From Trinickia dinghuensis (lineage in GTDB: Bacteria > Pseudomonadota > Gammaproteobacteria > Burkholderiales > Burkholderiaceae), in NCBI RefSeq assembly GCF_003367175.1, contig NZ_QRGA01000007.1, positions 93,042 to 157,041 of the forward strand: DNA of 64,000 bases, given 5' to 3'. The notes under the pieces were generated by a model, which did no database searches, was not told the DNA's origin, and worked only from the letters and a program-made list of their open reading frames with translations. The position numbers and the translations under genes were made by a program. Shown one piece after another: positions 45,348-52,629 of this stretch (position 1 is the first letter of the stretch; the number at the start of each line of letters is the position of its first letter).

Positions 45348-46052
45348 ATGCACGTCGAACGTTTCCTGCGCGTCTCGCGCTTCAATCTGCATGACGGCGC
45401 GTTGTTCATCGGCGAAGTGCAATACGCGATCGGGCAAGCGCCGGCCGCCGGCGCGCCGCAGACGTCGAGCGTATTGCCGGGCACGTACAAGCTCGGCTTC
45501 TGGTACGACAACACGCGCTTTGCCGATCAGCGCGACGGCACGGACGGTTTGTCGCTGGCCGCCCCGGGCGCAGGCGCGCAGGCGCGCATGCGGCATGGCG
45601 ATTTCAGCGTCTATGCCGTGGCGGATCAAATGGTGTGGCGGCCGAGCCCCGATGCCGCGCGCTCGATCGGCGTGTTCGCCCGCGTGATGGGCGCGCCCGG
45701 CGATCGCAACGTCGTGGACTTCGCCGCGAATGCCGGCGTCGTCCTGAAGGCGCCGTTCGCGGGCCGCGACAACGATTCCGTCGGCCTGGCGCTCGGCTAT
45801 GCCGACATCGGCTCGCATGCGAGCGCTTTCGACCGCGATGTCGGGGCCAATACGACGCCGGGCTATCCCGTGCGGACGGCCGAGACCATGGTCGAGGCGA
45901 CCTACCAATATCAAGTCGCGCCGTGGTGGCTCCTGCAGGCCGATTTCCAATACTTCTTCCGCCCGGGCGGCGGCGTGCCGAACCCGAGCGCGGGCGGCGC
46001 GCGCATCGGCAACGAAGCGGTCGCCGGGGTTAGGACGGTTTTGACGTTTTGA
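45348..46052 (+). pseudogene. Carbohydrate porin OprB family, N-terminally truncated remnant
   Basis: 234 aa corresponding to the C-terminal half of an OprB-type porin: DGALFIGEVQYAIGQAP, LPGTYKLGFWYDNTRFADQR, SVYAVADQMVWRPS, and the terminal ETMVEATYQYQVAPWWLLQADFQYFFRPGGGVPNP block ending VRTVLTF with the C-terminal Phe. The signal peptide, periplasmic coiled coil and N-terminal barrel strands (roughly 200 residues) are missing. A GGGGAG site sits before the ATG at 45348, so the fragment could still be translated in the cytoplasm, but it cannot form a porin. It overlaps the convergent Mut7-C gene by 23 bp. Confidence 0.8.
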
Positions 46053-46839
46053 TGACCTGATCGACCTGATCGACCTGATCGAGCTGCGTGGCCTGCTCGG
46101 GCACGAGCGAATCGATGAGTGTGCGCATGCGCTGCCAATGCGAGCCTTCCCAGAAGACGCGCCGGCAAACGTCGCAGGTGACGAACTGGGAATGGCGTTC
46201 GAGCACGCCCTCGGGGGCGCGGCCGACCGCCTGCGTCTTGTCGATGCGCCGCAGCGGGGCATTGCATGACAGGCAGAGACGGAACGCGTGGACGCTGCCG
46301 GCCAAATCGAGCCGATCGATCACCTCCCGCAACTGCACCTGCGGCTTGAGTGCCCTGACGTAGCAGCCGTGCGTGATCGTGCGGCGCTTGAGCAGCTCCC
46401 GATCGCGCGTGAGCACGATGCGGTTTTCCGAACTGGCCAGCGCCTCGATTTCGTCGTCCGCGAAGTGGTTGTCGTAGAGCGTGTCGAAGCCGGCCAGACG
46501 CAGCAGTTGCGCGAGGCCGCCGAGGTGCGCGTCGGCGATGAGCCGGATCGTGCGCAGCGGCCGCTCGCGCACGCGCAGCAGCGGCGAGATGTCGAGCGCC
46601 TCGAATTTCGGGTAGACGGACACGCGATCGCCGTCCGCGAGCACGCGGTCGAACCCGACCGATTCGCCGTTCACGAGGATCAGCTCGACTTCGGTGTGCG
46701 GCACGCCGAGCGCTTCGATCATATGTTTGGTCGTGGCGTCGCGCGCGCAGGCGCAGCCGAAGGCGCGTCCGCGCAGCGGCCGGGCGAGGAAGTCGTTCAG
46801 CTCTTCATAAAACCGGAACGTGGCGGTAACGGTCGGCAT
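46030..46839 (-). CDS. Mut7-C RNase-domain protein with N-terminal ubiquitin-like domain
   Basis: 269 aa. Residues about 1-85 form a MoaD/ThiS-like beta-grasp (TATFRFYEELNDFL, then VPHTEVELILVNGESVGFDRVLADGDRVSVYP). From about 95 the Mut7-C PIN-like RNase domain follows: FIADAHLGGLAQLLRLAGFDTLYDN pattern, DDEIEALASSENRIVLTRDRELLKRR, and a zinc ribbon LCLSCNAPLRR with CDVCRRVFWEGSHW. It is predicted to act on RNA. The C-terminal tail repeats DQV because the gene ends in a 9-bp tandem repeat. No clear ribosome-binding site at 46839. Confidence 0.88.
   Translation of the reverse strand: MPTVTATFRFYEELNDFLARPLRGRAFGCACARDATTKHMIEALGVPHTEVELILVNGESVGFDRVLADGDRVSVYPKFEALDISPLLRVRERPLRTIRLIADAHLGGLAQLLRLAGFDTLYDNHFADDEIEALASSENRIVLTRDRELLKRRTITHGCYVRALKPQVQLREVIDRLDLAGSVHAFRLCLSCNAPLRRIDKTQAVGRAPEGVLERHSQFVTCDVCRRVFWEGSHWQRMRTLIDSLVPEQATQLDQVDQVDQVIKTSKPS
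46054..46080. repeat. 9-bp tandem repeat at the overlapping 3' ends of two genes
   Basis: GACCTGATC three times in tandem, starting 2 bp after the porin remnant stop and encoding Asp-Gln-Val units in the Mut7-C tail. Being a multiple of three, copy changes would not shift the frame. Confidence 0.9.
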
Positions 46840-46938
46840 CGCACGAGTATCGCACCGGCGGCGCGAACGCGTGCGCGTCCTGTCGGCACGTTCGCGGTAA
46901 TCGTGCTTTACTGCCAGCTTTGAGCGAAGGAGCCAGCG

Positions 46939-47808
46939 ATGGACATCGGTTTTATCGGCCTCGGCAGCATGGGTCACGCAATCGTCGAAAACATGCTGAA
47001 GGCGGGCCATCGCGTGCGCGTCTGGAATCGCACGAGCGAGCGCGCGCAGCCGCTCGTCTCGCTCGGTGCCGAAATCGTCGATACGCCGGCCGCCGCGTTC
47101 GCCGGCGAAGCCGTGTTCTCGATGCTGGCCGACGACGCCGCCGTCGCCGATGTCATCGATGCGGCGCTGCTCGAGCAGGCGCCGCGCGATCTCGTCCACG
47201 TCAACATGGCGACCGTTTCGGTCGCGCTGGCCGAAGCCATGGCGCGCGAGCACGCCGCGCGCGGGATCCACTACGTCGCCGCGCCGGTGATGGGCCGGCC
47301 CGACGTGGCGGCGGCGGGCAAACTGACGATCATCACCGCTGGCCCCGCGGAGGCTGTCAATCGCGTGCAGCCGATTTTCGATGTCATCGGACAAAAGACT
47401 TGCCGCATCGGCTCGCTGCCGCAGCACGCGAGCGTGATCAAGCTCGCCGCCAACTTTGCGCTGGCCTCGGCGATCGAAACACTGGGTGAGGCGGCATCGC
47501 TGCTGGCCGGACATGGCGTGGCGATGACCGACTACCTCGACGTGATCACGGCGAGCGTTTTTCCCGGCCCCGTTTATGCCGGCTACGGCAAGCTGATCGC
47601 CGAGCGGCGCTACGAGCCGGCGATGTTCAAGGCGCGCCTTGGCCTGAAGGACGTTCGCCTGGCGTTGGCCGCGGCCGAGGCGAGCTCGACGCCGATGCCG
47701 CTCGGCAGCCTGTTGCGCGACAACTTGCTCGAGGTGATGGCGCGCGGCGAAGGCGAAAAGGATTTCGCCGTGCTCGGCGAAGTGGCCGCGCGGCGTGCGG
47801 GACGCTGA
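46939..47808 (+). CDS. NAD(P)-dependent beta-hydroxyacid dehydrogenase / GLYR-type reductase
   Basis: 289 aa. Rossmann start FIGLGSMGHAIVENMLKAGH, with RVWNRT favouring NADP(H). VAAPVMGRPDVAAAGKL takes the place of the substrate loop, and the catalytic Lys is in HASVIKLAANFALASAIE. The family includes 3-hydroxyisobutyrate dehydrogenase, tartronate semialdehyde reductase and glyoxylate/succinic semialdehyde reductases. The AAPVMGRP loop is closer to the reductase branch. ATG 46939 follows GAAGGAG. Substrate unassigned. Confidence 0.88.
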   Translation: MDIGFIGLGSMGHAIVENMLKAGHRVRVWNRTSERAQPLVSLGAEIVDTPAAAFAGEAVFSMLADDAAVADVIDAALLEQAPRDLVHVNMATVSVALAEAMAREHAARGIHYVAAPVMGRPDVAAAGKLTIITAGPAEAVNRVQPIFDVIGQKTCRIGSLPQHASVIKLAANFALASAIETLGEAASLLAGHGVAMTDYLDVITASVFPGPVYAGYGKLIAERRYEPAMFKARLGLKDVRLALAAAEASSTPMPLGSLLRDNLLEVMARGEGEKDFAVLGEVAARRAGR

Positions 47809-47895
47809 GCGCGCCGCGCAACCGTGCGTCGGCTTTCGAGCGCATAATCGCCGGCCCGTGCCCGTTACCTAAGTTCTAAGTTAAGGCGTTGCATC

Positions 47896-48540
47896 ATGAG
47901 TCTGCATACCTGGTGGCTGTTCGTCGCTACCGTCTTCGTCATCTCCGCTATTCCCGGCCCGAATATGCTCGTCGTGATGACGAACAGCGCCCAGTACACG
48001 GTCCGCCGCGCCACGGCCACGATGGCCGGCTGCCTCTCGGCTCTCGTTCTGATGCTGTCGGTTTCGGCCGCCGGTCTCGGCGTGTTCCTCAAGGCATGGC
48101 CGACGATGTTCGATGCGCTGCGGCTGATCGGCGCCGCCTATTTGATCTATCTCGGCGTGAAGTCCTGGCGCGCGAAGGTCGACGATCCCGCAAGCGTCGA
48201 GGCGTTGCCGGCCGACGAGGCTTCGGCGAAGCCGGCGCGCTCGCTCGGCGCGCTCTACCGCAACGGCTTTCTCGTGGCGAGCAGCAACCCGAAGGCGATC
48301 CTATTCGCCGCCGCCCTGCTGCCCCAATTTATCGACGCCTCGAAGGCGACGCTGCCGCAATTCGGTGTTCTCGTTGCCACGTTCGCGGTGATCGAGGTGA
48401 GCTGGTATCTCGTCTATGCGCTCTGCGGCGCGAGGATCGGCACCACGCTCAAGAGCGGACGCGTCGCCCGGGCGTTCAACCGGCTGACGGGCGGCGTGTT
48501 CGTCGGCTTCGGCGCGATGATGGCGCTCGTGCGGCACTGA
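47896..48540 (+). CDS. LysE/RhtB-family amino acid exporter
   Basis: 214 aa with about 6 membrane helices. The family signature is FVISAIPGPNMLVVMTNSAQY, with GAAYLIYLGVKSWRAK and NPKAILFAAALLPQFID in the later part. It exports amino acids or related metabolites across the inner membrane. ATG 47896 follows AAGGCG. It is a single gene ended by a strong intrinsic terminator. Confidence 0.9.
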   Translation: MSLHTWWLFVATVFVISAIPGPNMLVVMTNSAQYTVRRATATMAGCLSALVLMLSVSAAGLGVFLKAWPTMFDALRLIGAAYLIYLGVKSWRAKVDDPASVEALPADEASAKPARSLGALYRNGFLVASSNPKAILFAAALLPQFIDASKATLPQFGVLVATFAVIEVSWYLVYALCGARIGTTLKSGRVARAFNRLTGGVFVGFGAMMALVRH

Positions 48541-48583
48541 TCGTCGCAACGCCGTATCGTCTTGTCGTCGATACATTGCAAAC

Positions 48584-48624
48584 AAAAACGGGGCGACGCA
48601 GCCAATGCGTCGTCCCGTTTTTTT
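48584..48624 (+). terminator. Rho-independent terminator of the lysE-type gene
   Basis: A 13-bp stem (arms 48588-48600 and 48606-48618, one G-U pair), loop GCCAA, followed by seven T, and preceded by an A-run. Strong in both composition and position. Confidence 0.9.
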
Positions 48625-48647
48625 CGCATGCGAGATCGGGGATCAGC

Positions 48648-48742
48648 GATCCGAGATCCGAGATCCGAGATCCGAGATCCGAGATCCGAGATCCGAGATC
48701 CGAGATCCGAGATCCGAGATCCGAGATCCGAGATCCGAGATC
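48648..48742. repeat. Thirteen perfect copies of a 7-bp repeat (GATCCGA)
   Basis: GATCCGA repeated 13 times without error (48648-48738) plus a partial GATC. The array places a GATC every 7 bp, fourteen in 95 bp, and two further GATC lie just upstream. It begins 24 bp after the terminator and ends inside the stop codon of the DUF3443 gene (TGA read on the minus strand at 48743-48741). As 7 is not a multiple of 3, the array is open in every frame on both strands. Confidence 0.97.
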
Positions 48743-50009
48743 AATACGCGAAATACGGCCCGGTGCCCGCCGGTGTCGGCTGCTGTTCGACGGCGACGTA
48801 GACGTTGCGGCCGTAGAAGAACGGCAGCCCCCAGTCGAACACTTGCGAGCCGACGAATGCGGGGCCCGCGAACAGCGGCATTGCCGCCGCACCGCCCGAG
48901 GACTGCCAGAGCTGCGCGGCATTGCCGACGCTGAACGTGACCGCGCTGGTCGTGCCGTTGCTGCCGGTATTGACCGCGCTGAATTGCTCGGTCGTGCTCG
49001 GGCAGTAGTAGGCCTGATTGGGGCTGGCGCAGGCGGACATCTGATTGGTCGAGAAGAAGAGCCCGGTCGACCCGCTATCGATGATGCTGCCCGAATACGT
49101 CGTCCCGTTTTGCGTCGTCGTGAATACGCCGCGCGTAGGGTCGACGCCGATCGCCTGCGCCGAACCGAGGCCGTTGTTGCTCTGCGTTCCGATGCCGAAA
49201 ATCAGCGATCCGCTGACGCTCGCCGCGGCACCGCTCGGCACGGCCGGCAAGCTGACGATGACGCCGTTGCCGTCGGTGCCGAAATACGGCACCGGGTTGG
49301 CGACCTGCGACGATTCGGCCACCGCGGTCGGCGCGCAGCTCGTACCCGTGCACGCGTAATAGGTGCCGGAGACGGCCTGGCTCACGCAGGCCGCGCCGCA
49401 ATCGTGCTTGAACACGCCGATGCCGAGAATCCCGTTGGCGGCCAAGGCGCTCGGCGTGTTGCGCGAGGCGCCCGTATTGGAGCAGCTGGCCGGCACGGCG
49501 GCATAGTTCGGATCGATCACTTGAATCGGGAGCGAACTGGCGAGCTCGCCGCCGATGCGCACGTCGGCGGTCCGCACCGAACCCCAGGTATAGCCGTCGA
49601 AGAACTGCATGCATTCGGCGAGTGCGTTGCCGTTGCCGATCGTTTCTTGCGGCAGGGCGACTGACGCGGGCAGTTGCGATGCGAACACGCGCAGGCCCCA
49701 CGATCCTGTATCGACGAGCACGTGGTCGATCGTTTGGCAGTTCGTACCGCCGGGCGCGCAGATCGTGACGCTGACGAACGGCATGTTCGGCACGCCCGAC
49801 ACGCCGTGATCGACACTGATCGGCGCGACGTTGGGCTGTGCGCTGACAACCGGTGCCTGGGACGTATTGCTGACCGAGCTGGCGCCGCCGCCCGACCCTC
49901 CACCGCCGCCTCCACCACCGCCGCCGCATGCCGCAGTCAAACACGCCGCCAACAACATGGCCGCCAACATGACGACCTTCGAGCCTTTCGAGCCGGATAA
50001 TCTGAGCAT
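48741..50009 (-). CDS. DUF3443 lipoprotein with two aspartic-protease-like motifs
   Basis: 422 aa. It is a lipoprotein: signal ending LTAAC with lipid Cys28, then a run of ten Gly and a Ser/Gly linker. The body is rich in Cys pairs and contains VLVDTGSWGLRVF (Asp100) and SIIDSGSTGLFFS (Asp311). These are two Asp-(Thr/Ser)-Gly-Ser motifs about 210 residues apart, the spacing and form of pepsin-type aspartic peptidases. The DUF3443 family is typical of Burkholderia and is paired with DUF2844, as here (12 bp apart). A protease or peptidase-fold role is inferred, not established. The stop codon lies on the 7-bp repeat. Confidence 0.88.
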   Translation of the reverse strand: MLRLSGSKGSKVVMLAAMLLAACLTAACGGGGGGGGGGSGGGASSVSNTSQAPVVSAQPNVAPISVDHGVSGVPNMPFVSVTICAPGGTNCQTIDHVLVDTGSWGLRVFASQLPASVALPQETIGNGNALAECMQFFDGYTWGSVRTADVRIGGELASSLPIQVIDPNYAAVPASCSNTGASRNTPSALAANGILGIGVFKHDCGAACVSQAVSGTYYACTGTSCAPTAVAESSQVANPVPYFGTDGNGVIVSLPAVPSGAAASVSGSLIFGIGTQSNNGLGSAQAIGVDPTRGVFTTTQNGTTYSGSIIDSGSTGLFFSTNQMSACASPNQAYYCPSTTEQFSAVNTGSNGTTSAVTFSVGNAAQLWQSSGGAAAMPLFAGPAFVGSQVFDWGLPFFYGRNVYVAVEQQPTPAGTGPYFAY

Positions 50010-50021
50010 CGTTCCTACTCC

Positions 50022-50483
50022 TCAATGAACGACGCCGGCATCGACGCCGGCCGGCAGCGCTTGCGGCAGGTAGGCGTGACCCGAAAACGCGCGCAAATGT
50101 CCGCTCGAATAGACGACGAGGTCGTTCGCCGAGACCGCGAGCGGCCCGCCGCCGCGTGTCGGGCTGGCCGAAACGAATCGGTCGAATGCGGTGCCGAGCG
50201 TGGTCTTCAGATCGGGCAGCGTCGGACCCTCCCACGCGACGCCGAACACGATGCCGTCCGATGCGACGTATTCGCGTACCACCGTGCCGGACGGCAGCGT
50301 AATGGTATGAACGGTATAGGCGCCTTGCACGATGCTTGCGTGTGCGATAGCCGAGAGGTGTGTCGCGTCGGTCGCGACGCTGTCGACGTGCTGGCCGAGC
50401 GCGGCCTGTGCGCCGGGGGCGGCGATGAAGCTTGCCGCGGCGAGCGCCACTGCGATTGCGCCCGAATAAACATGCGATTTCAC
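50022..50483 (-). CDS. DUF2844 exported protein
   Basis: 153 aa with a signal peptide of about 27 residues (cleavage after AQA). The mature part contains GAYTVHTITLPSGTVVREYVASDGIVFGVAWEG and DLVVYSSGHLRAFSGHAYLPQ, characteristic of DUF2844. It is the first gene of the DUF2844-DUF3443 pair, with a 12-bp gap. Secreted or periplasmic. No known activity; possibly a partner or substrate of the DUF3443 protein. Confidence 0.88.
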   Translation of the reverse strand: MKSHVYSGAIAVALAAASFIAAPGAQAALGQHVDSVATDATHLSAIAHASIVQGAYTVHTITLPSGTVVREYVASDGIVFGVAWEGPTLPDLKTTLGTAFDRFVSASPTRGGGPLAVSANDLVVYSSGHLRAFSGHAYLPQALPAGVDAGVVH

Positions 50484-50999
50484 TGCGTTTCCTTGGCTTC
50501 GATGCGCCGGCTAGCCGGCAGGAACGCCGACCTGCGCGCGCCGAGGGCGCGTACCGCATGACGGGTTCGTGATCCGGCATGGCGCGGTCGATGTTGTAAC
50601 CAGTGCGTTGAACGGACGGGCGGCGCCGAACTTTAGGTAGGAGCCTCGATTTTTATGGCGGACCCGGCGACGGCGGGGCGCGATAGGGCCGGCAGCCGTG
50701 CGAGCGGAGGTGTTTTTCGCGGAGACGAGCGAGGCCGGTGCGAAGCGGGCGGGCGCTCGATTTTGAGGGGCGGCTATGTTTGAATCGTGCGAATGAAGTG
50801 CTTTGTCGCCACCGTATTGAAAATAATTTTGCGTATGTGAGCAGAAACCCTTATTTTTAATCGAACACTGAGCTTTTTCTCCAAACGATCGTTTGATTAG
50901 GCGCCAAGATATCCGTGACAACGAGATTCATCACACGAAATACCGCCGCGCCTTTATTGCGGCGGGTCGCAACGAGCTCTGTGCAACGAGGATGAAGCA
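50484..50999. other. 516-bp intergenic region with a perfect 14-bp palindrome
   Basis: No supported gene. From about 50790 to 50940 the DNA is AT-rich. It contains CAAACGATCGTTTG at 50882-50895, a perfect palindrome about 105 bp upstream of the receiver gene. It probably holds the promoters of DUF2844 (minus) and the receiver (plus). Confidence 0.5.
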
Positions 51000-51443
51000 A
51001 TGAAATCCGATGGGTACGGCGCGCAAGGAACGGTCGCGAACGTAGGAGGGGACGAGCCGGGTGAATCGAACGGCGAGCATCGCAAGCGTGTGCTCATTGC
51101 CGATCGGGACGACACCGCGCGCCGCATGTTGGTCAATCTGGTCGAGAGTCTCGGTTATGAGGCCGTCGCGGCGCACAGCACCGAGGAGGCCCTCGATATT
51201 GCGCGGCGCGCGCCGCCCGATGCCGCCCTGATCGATATCGGCGCTCCGATGCTCGACGGGCTGCCCGCGGCACATCGCATGCGGGAAATGGCAGGGCAAT
51301 CCGCATTGCTGCTGATTGCGCTGACAGGATGGGGCCAGCCGCAGTACCGCGACATGGCGCTCGCGGCCGGCTACGACGTGCATTTGGTCAAACCGGTCGG
51401 CGTCGATCAGCTCGGTTTTTTGCTCTCGATGACGCTGGTGTGA
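51000..51443 (+). CDS. Orphan CheY-like receiver protein
   Basis: 147 aa. About 28 polar residues (KSDGYGAQGTVANVGGDEPG) precede a single receiver domain: RVLIADRDDTARRML, phospho-acceptor Asp in AALIDIGAPMLDG, Thr in LIALTGWG and Lys in VHLVKPVG. The first acidic position pair reads DRDD. There is no output domain and no kinase nearby, so it must act through protein contacts or as a phosphate sink. Similar receivers occur as the C-terminal parts of hybrid kinases. Confidence 0.82.
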   Translation: MKSDGYGAQGTVANVGGDEPGESNGEHRKRVLIADRDDTARRMLVNLVESLGYEAVAAHSTEEALDIARRAPPDAALIDIGAPMLDGLPAAHRMREMAGQSALLLIALTGWGQPQYRDMALAAGYDVHLVKPVGVDQLGFLLSMTLV

Positions 51444-51509
51444 AGGGGCCAAATCGGCAGCGCGTGTTGCGCGGCGGCAACGAGTAGCGGGTGCTTCAAA
51501 GGGGGTCTG

Positions 51510-51605
51510 TTGCAACGCATCAACCGGTTTGCTACAGTGAAATTGTCTCCTCCATGTCTCCTCTGATATGGATTCAGCCCGCCGAATCGGCGGGCTTTTT
51601 TTTCG
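51510..51605 (+). ncRNA. Candidate small RNA with two anti-Shine-Dalgarno repeats
   Basis: Promoter TTGCAA (51510-51515), 17-bp spacer, TACAGT (51533-51538) with an extended TGC before it. The predicted transcript starts near 51545. It runs through TGTCTCCTC twice (a 9-base direct repeat two bases apart, complementary to ribosome-binding sites) to a GC-rich 9-bp hairpin at 51577-51595 and eight T. Its size is about 60 nt. It is not part of any gene, and the region beyond is the convergent OmpW gene. The alternative is that the hairpin is simply the terminator of the receiver gene. Confidence 0.5.
51577..51603 (+). terminator. Strong Rho-independent terminator
   Basis: GCCCGCCGA / TCGGCGGGC stem followed by a run of eight or nine T. 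It ends either the receiver transcript or the candidate small RNA. Confidence 0.9.
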
Positions 51606-51684
51606 CCCTTTTTTTGCCCATGTGCTCCGTGCGTTTTGCGCGTCCCATGTATCCCATGGGCCTCGCGGGCTTCGCGGCCCAAGA

Positions 51685-52521
51685 CTAGAACGTGTACGAC
51701 ACCGCGACATAGGTGATGAGCGGATCGGCCGTCAACTGCGCCTGAGTCGTGCCGAGCAGCGTGCCGTCGGCGGCGCGCACGTACACCGTCGATCTCGTCT
51801 TCAGCGGAATGTAGGTGAGCGATGCGCTCACGCCCCAGTGCTTCGTGATGTTGTACGAGGCCCCCGCATTGAACACGGGCGCCCACGACGGCGACGCTTT
51901 CGCCGACACGCTCGTCGGACCGGGCTTCGCCGCGCCGGCCGCGAGCACCGCGCCGAGATTGTTCTCGGTCGACGTCGTGAAGTTCGGATTGAGCTGGATG
52001 TCGGTGAAGAAGTTGTAGGAAATGCCGACGCCGACGAATGGCCGGAACTTGGCGCTCGCCTTGTTGAAGTAATACTGAACCATCATCGCCGGGCTCCATT
52101 GGCGCACGCTCTTGACGATCGGTTCGTTGGCGGGATCGTCGAGATTTTCGGTGCCGAGCGCACCGGCCGGGCCGGGCGGCACGATCGCGCCGCGGCCCTT
52201 GAGTTGAAACGTCGGGGGCACGCCGGCCACGGTCGTCAGCGCGATGTGGTCGGTGAAGAAGTGGCTGATGATGAGCCCGGCCGTATCGGCGTTCGTCGTC
52301 GAAAGCCCGGTGCCCGACGACGTGAACGAACTGGGCAGCCGCAGCGGCGTATCGATCGGCTGCGGCGTGACGTAAGTCGTCATCGGCGTGCTCGATTGCT
52401 GCGGCATGATGTGAAACCACCCGAGCGTGACGACGTTGTCGCCCGCCTGCTGAGCGTGCGCCGCGCCGGCGAGCACGCCCAGCAATGCCGCGCATGCGGC
52501 TGTCCCGATTCTCTTGTTCAT
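51685..52521 (-). CDS. OmpW-family outer-membrane protein
   Basis: 278 aa with a signal peptide of 23 residues (cleavage after AHA). It is an OmpW 8-stranded barrel: DNVVTLGWFHIMPQ at the start, FRPFVGVGISYNFFTDI, SWAPVFNAGASYNITKHWGVSASLTYIPLKT and a terminal TYVAVSYTF with C-terminal Phe. Length is slightly above the usual ~220 because of long loops. OmpW proteins form narrow hydrophobic channels. It is in tandem with the DUF2957 lipoprotein gene (108-bp gap). Confidence 0.92.
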   Translation of the reverse strand: MNKRIGTAACAALLGVLAGAAHAQQAGDNVVTLGWFHIMPQQSSTPMTTYVTPQPIDTPLRLPSSFTSSGTGLSTTNADTAGLIISHFFTDHIALTTVAGVPPTFQLKGRGAIVPPGPAGALGTENLDDPANEPIVKSVRQWSPAMMVQYYFNKASAKFRPFVGVGISYNFFTDIQLNPNFTTSTENNLGAVLAAGAAKPGPTSVSAKASPSWAPVFNAGASYNITKHWGVSASLTYIPLKTRSTVYVRAADGTLLGTTQAQLTADPLITYVAVSYTF

Positions 52522-52629
52522 GTTTCCTCCCTGTCCTCTCGTTTTATTTGCGGCCGGCGCGCCCCCTCGTCTTCGAAAGCGTCGAAGCGAAGGGGCGGCC
52601 CGCGGTTGATGTCATGCGGTGCGTCGCGG

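Noticed and set aside
48648-48742. CRISPR array
   Set aside because: The repeats are contiguous 7-bp units with no spacers, and there are no cas genes.
48562-48934. Proteins made of RDPRSEI-type heptad repeats
   Set aside because: They arise only because the 7-bp array is open in every frame; no start with a ribosome-binding site and no conserved sequence outside the array.
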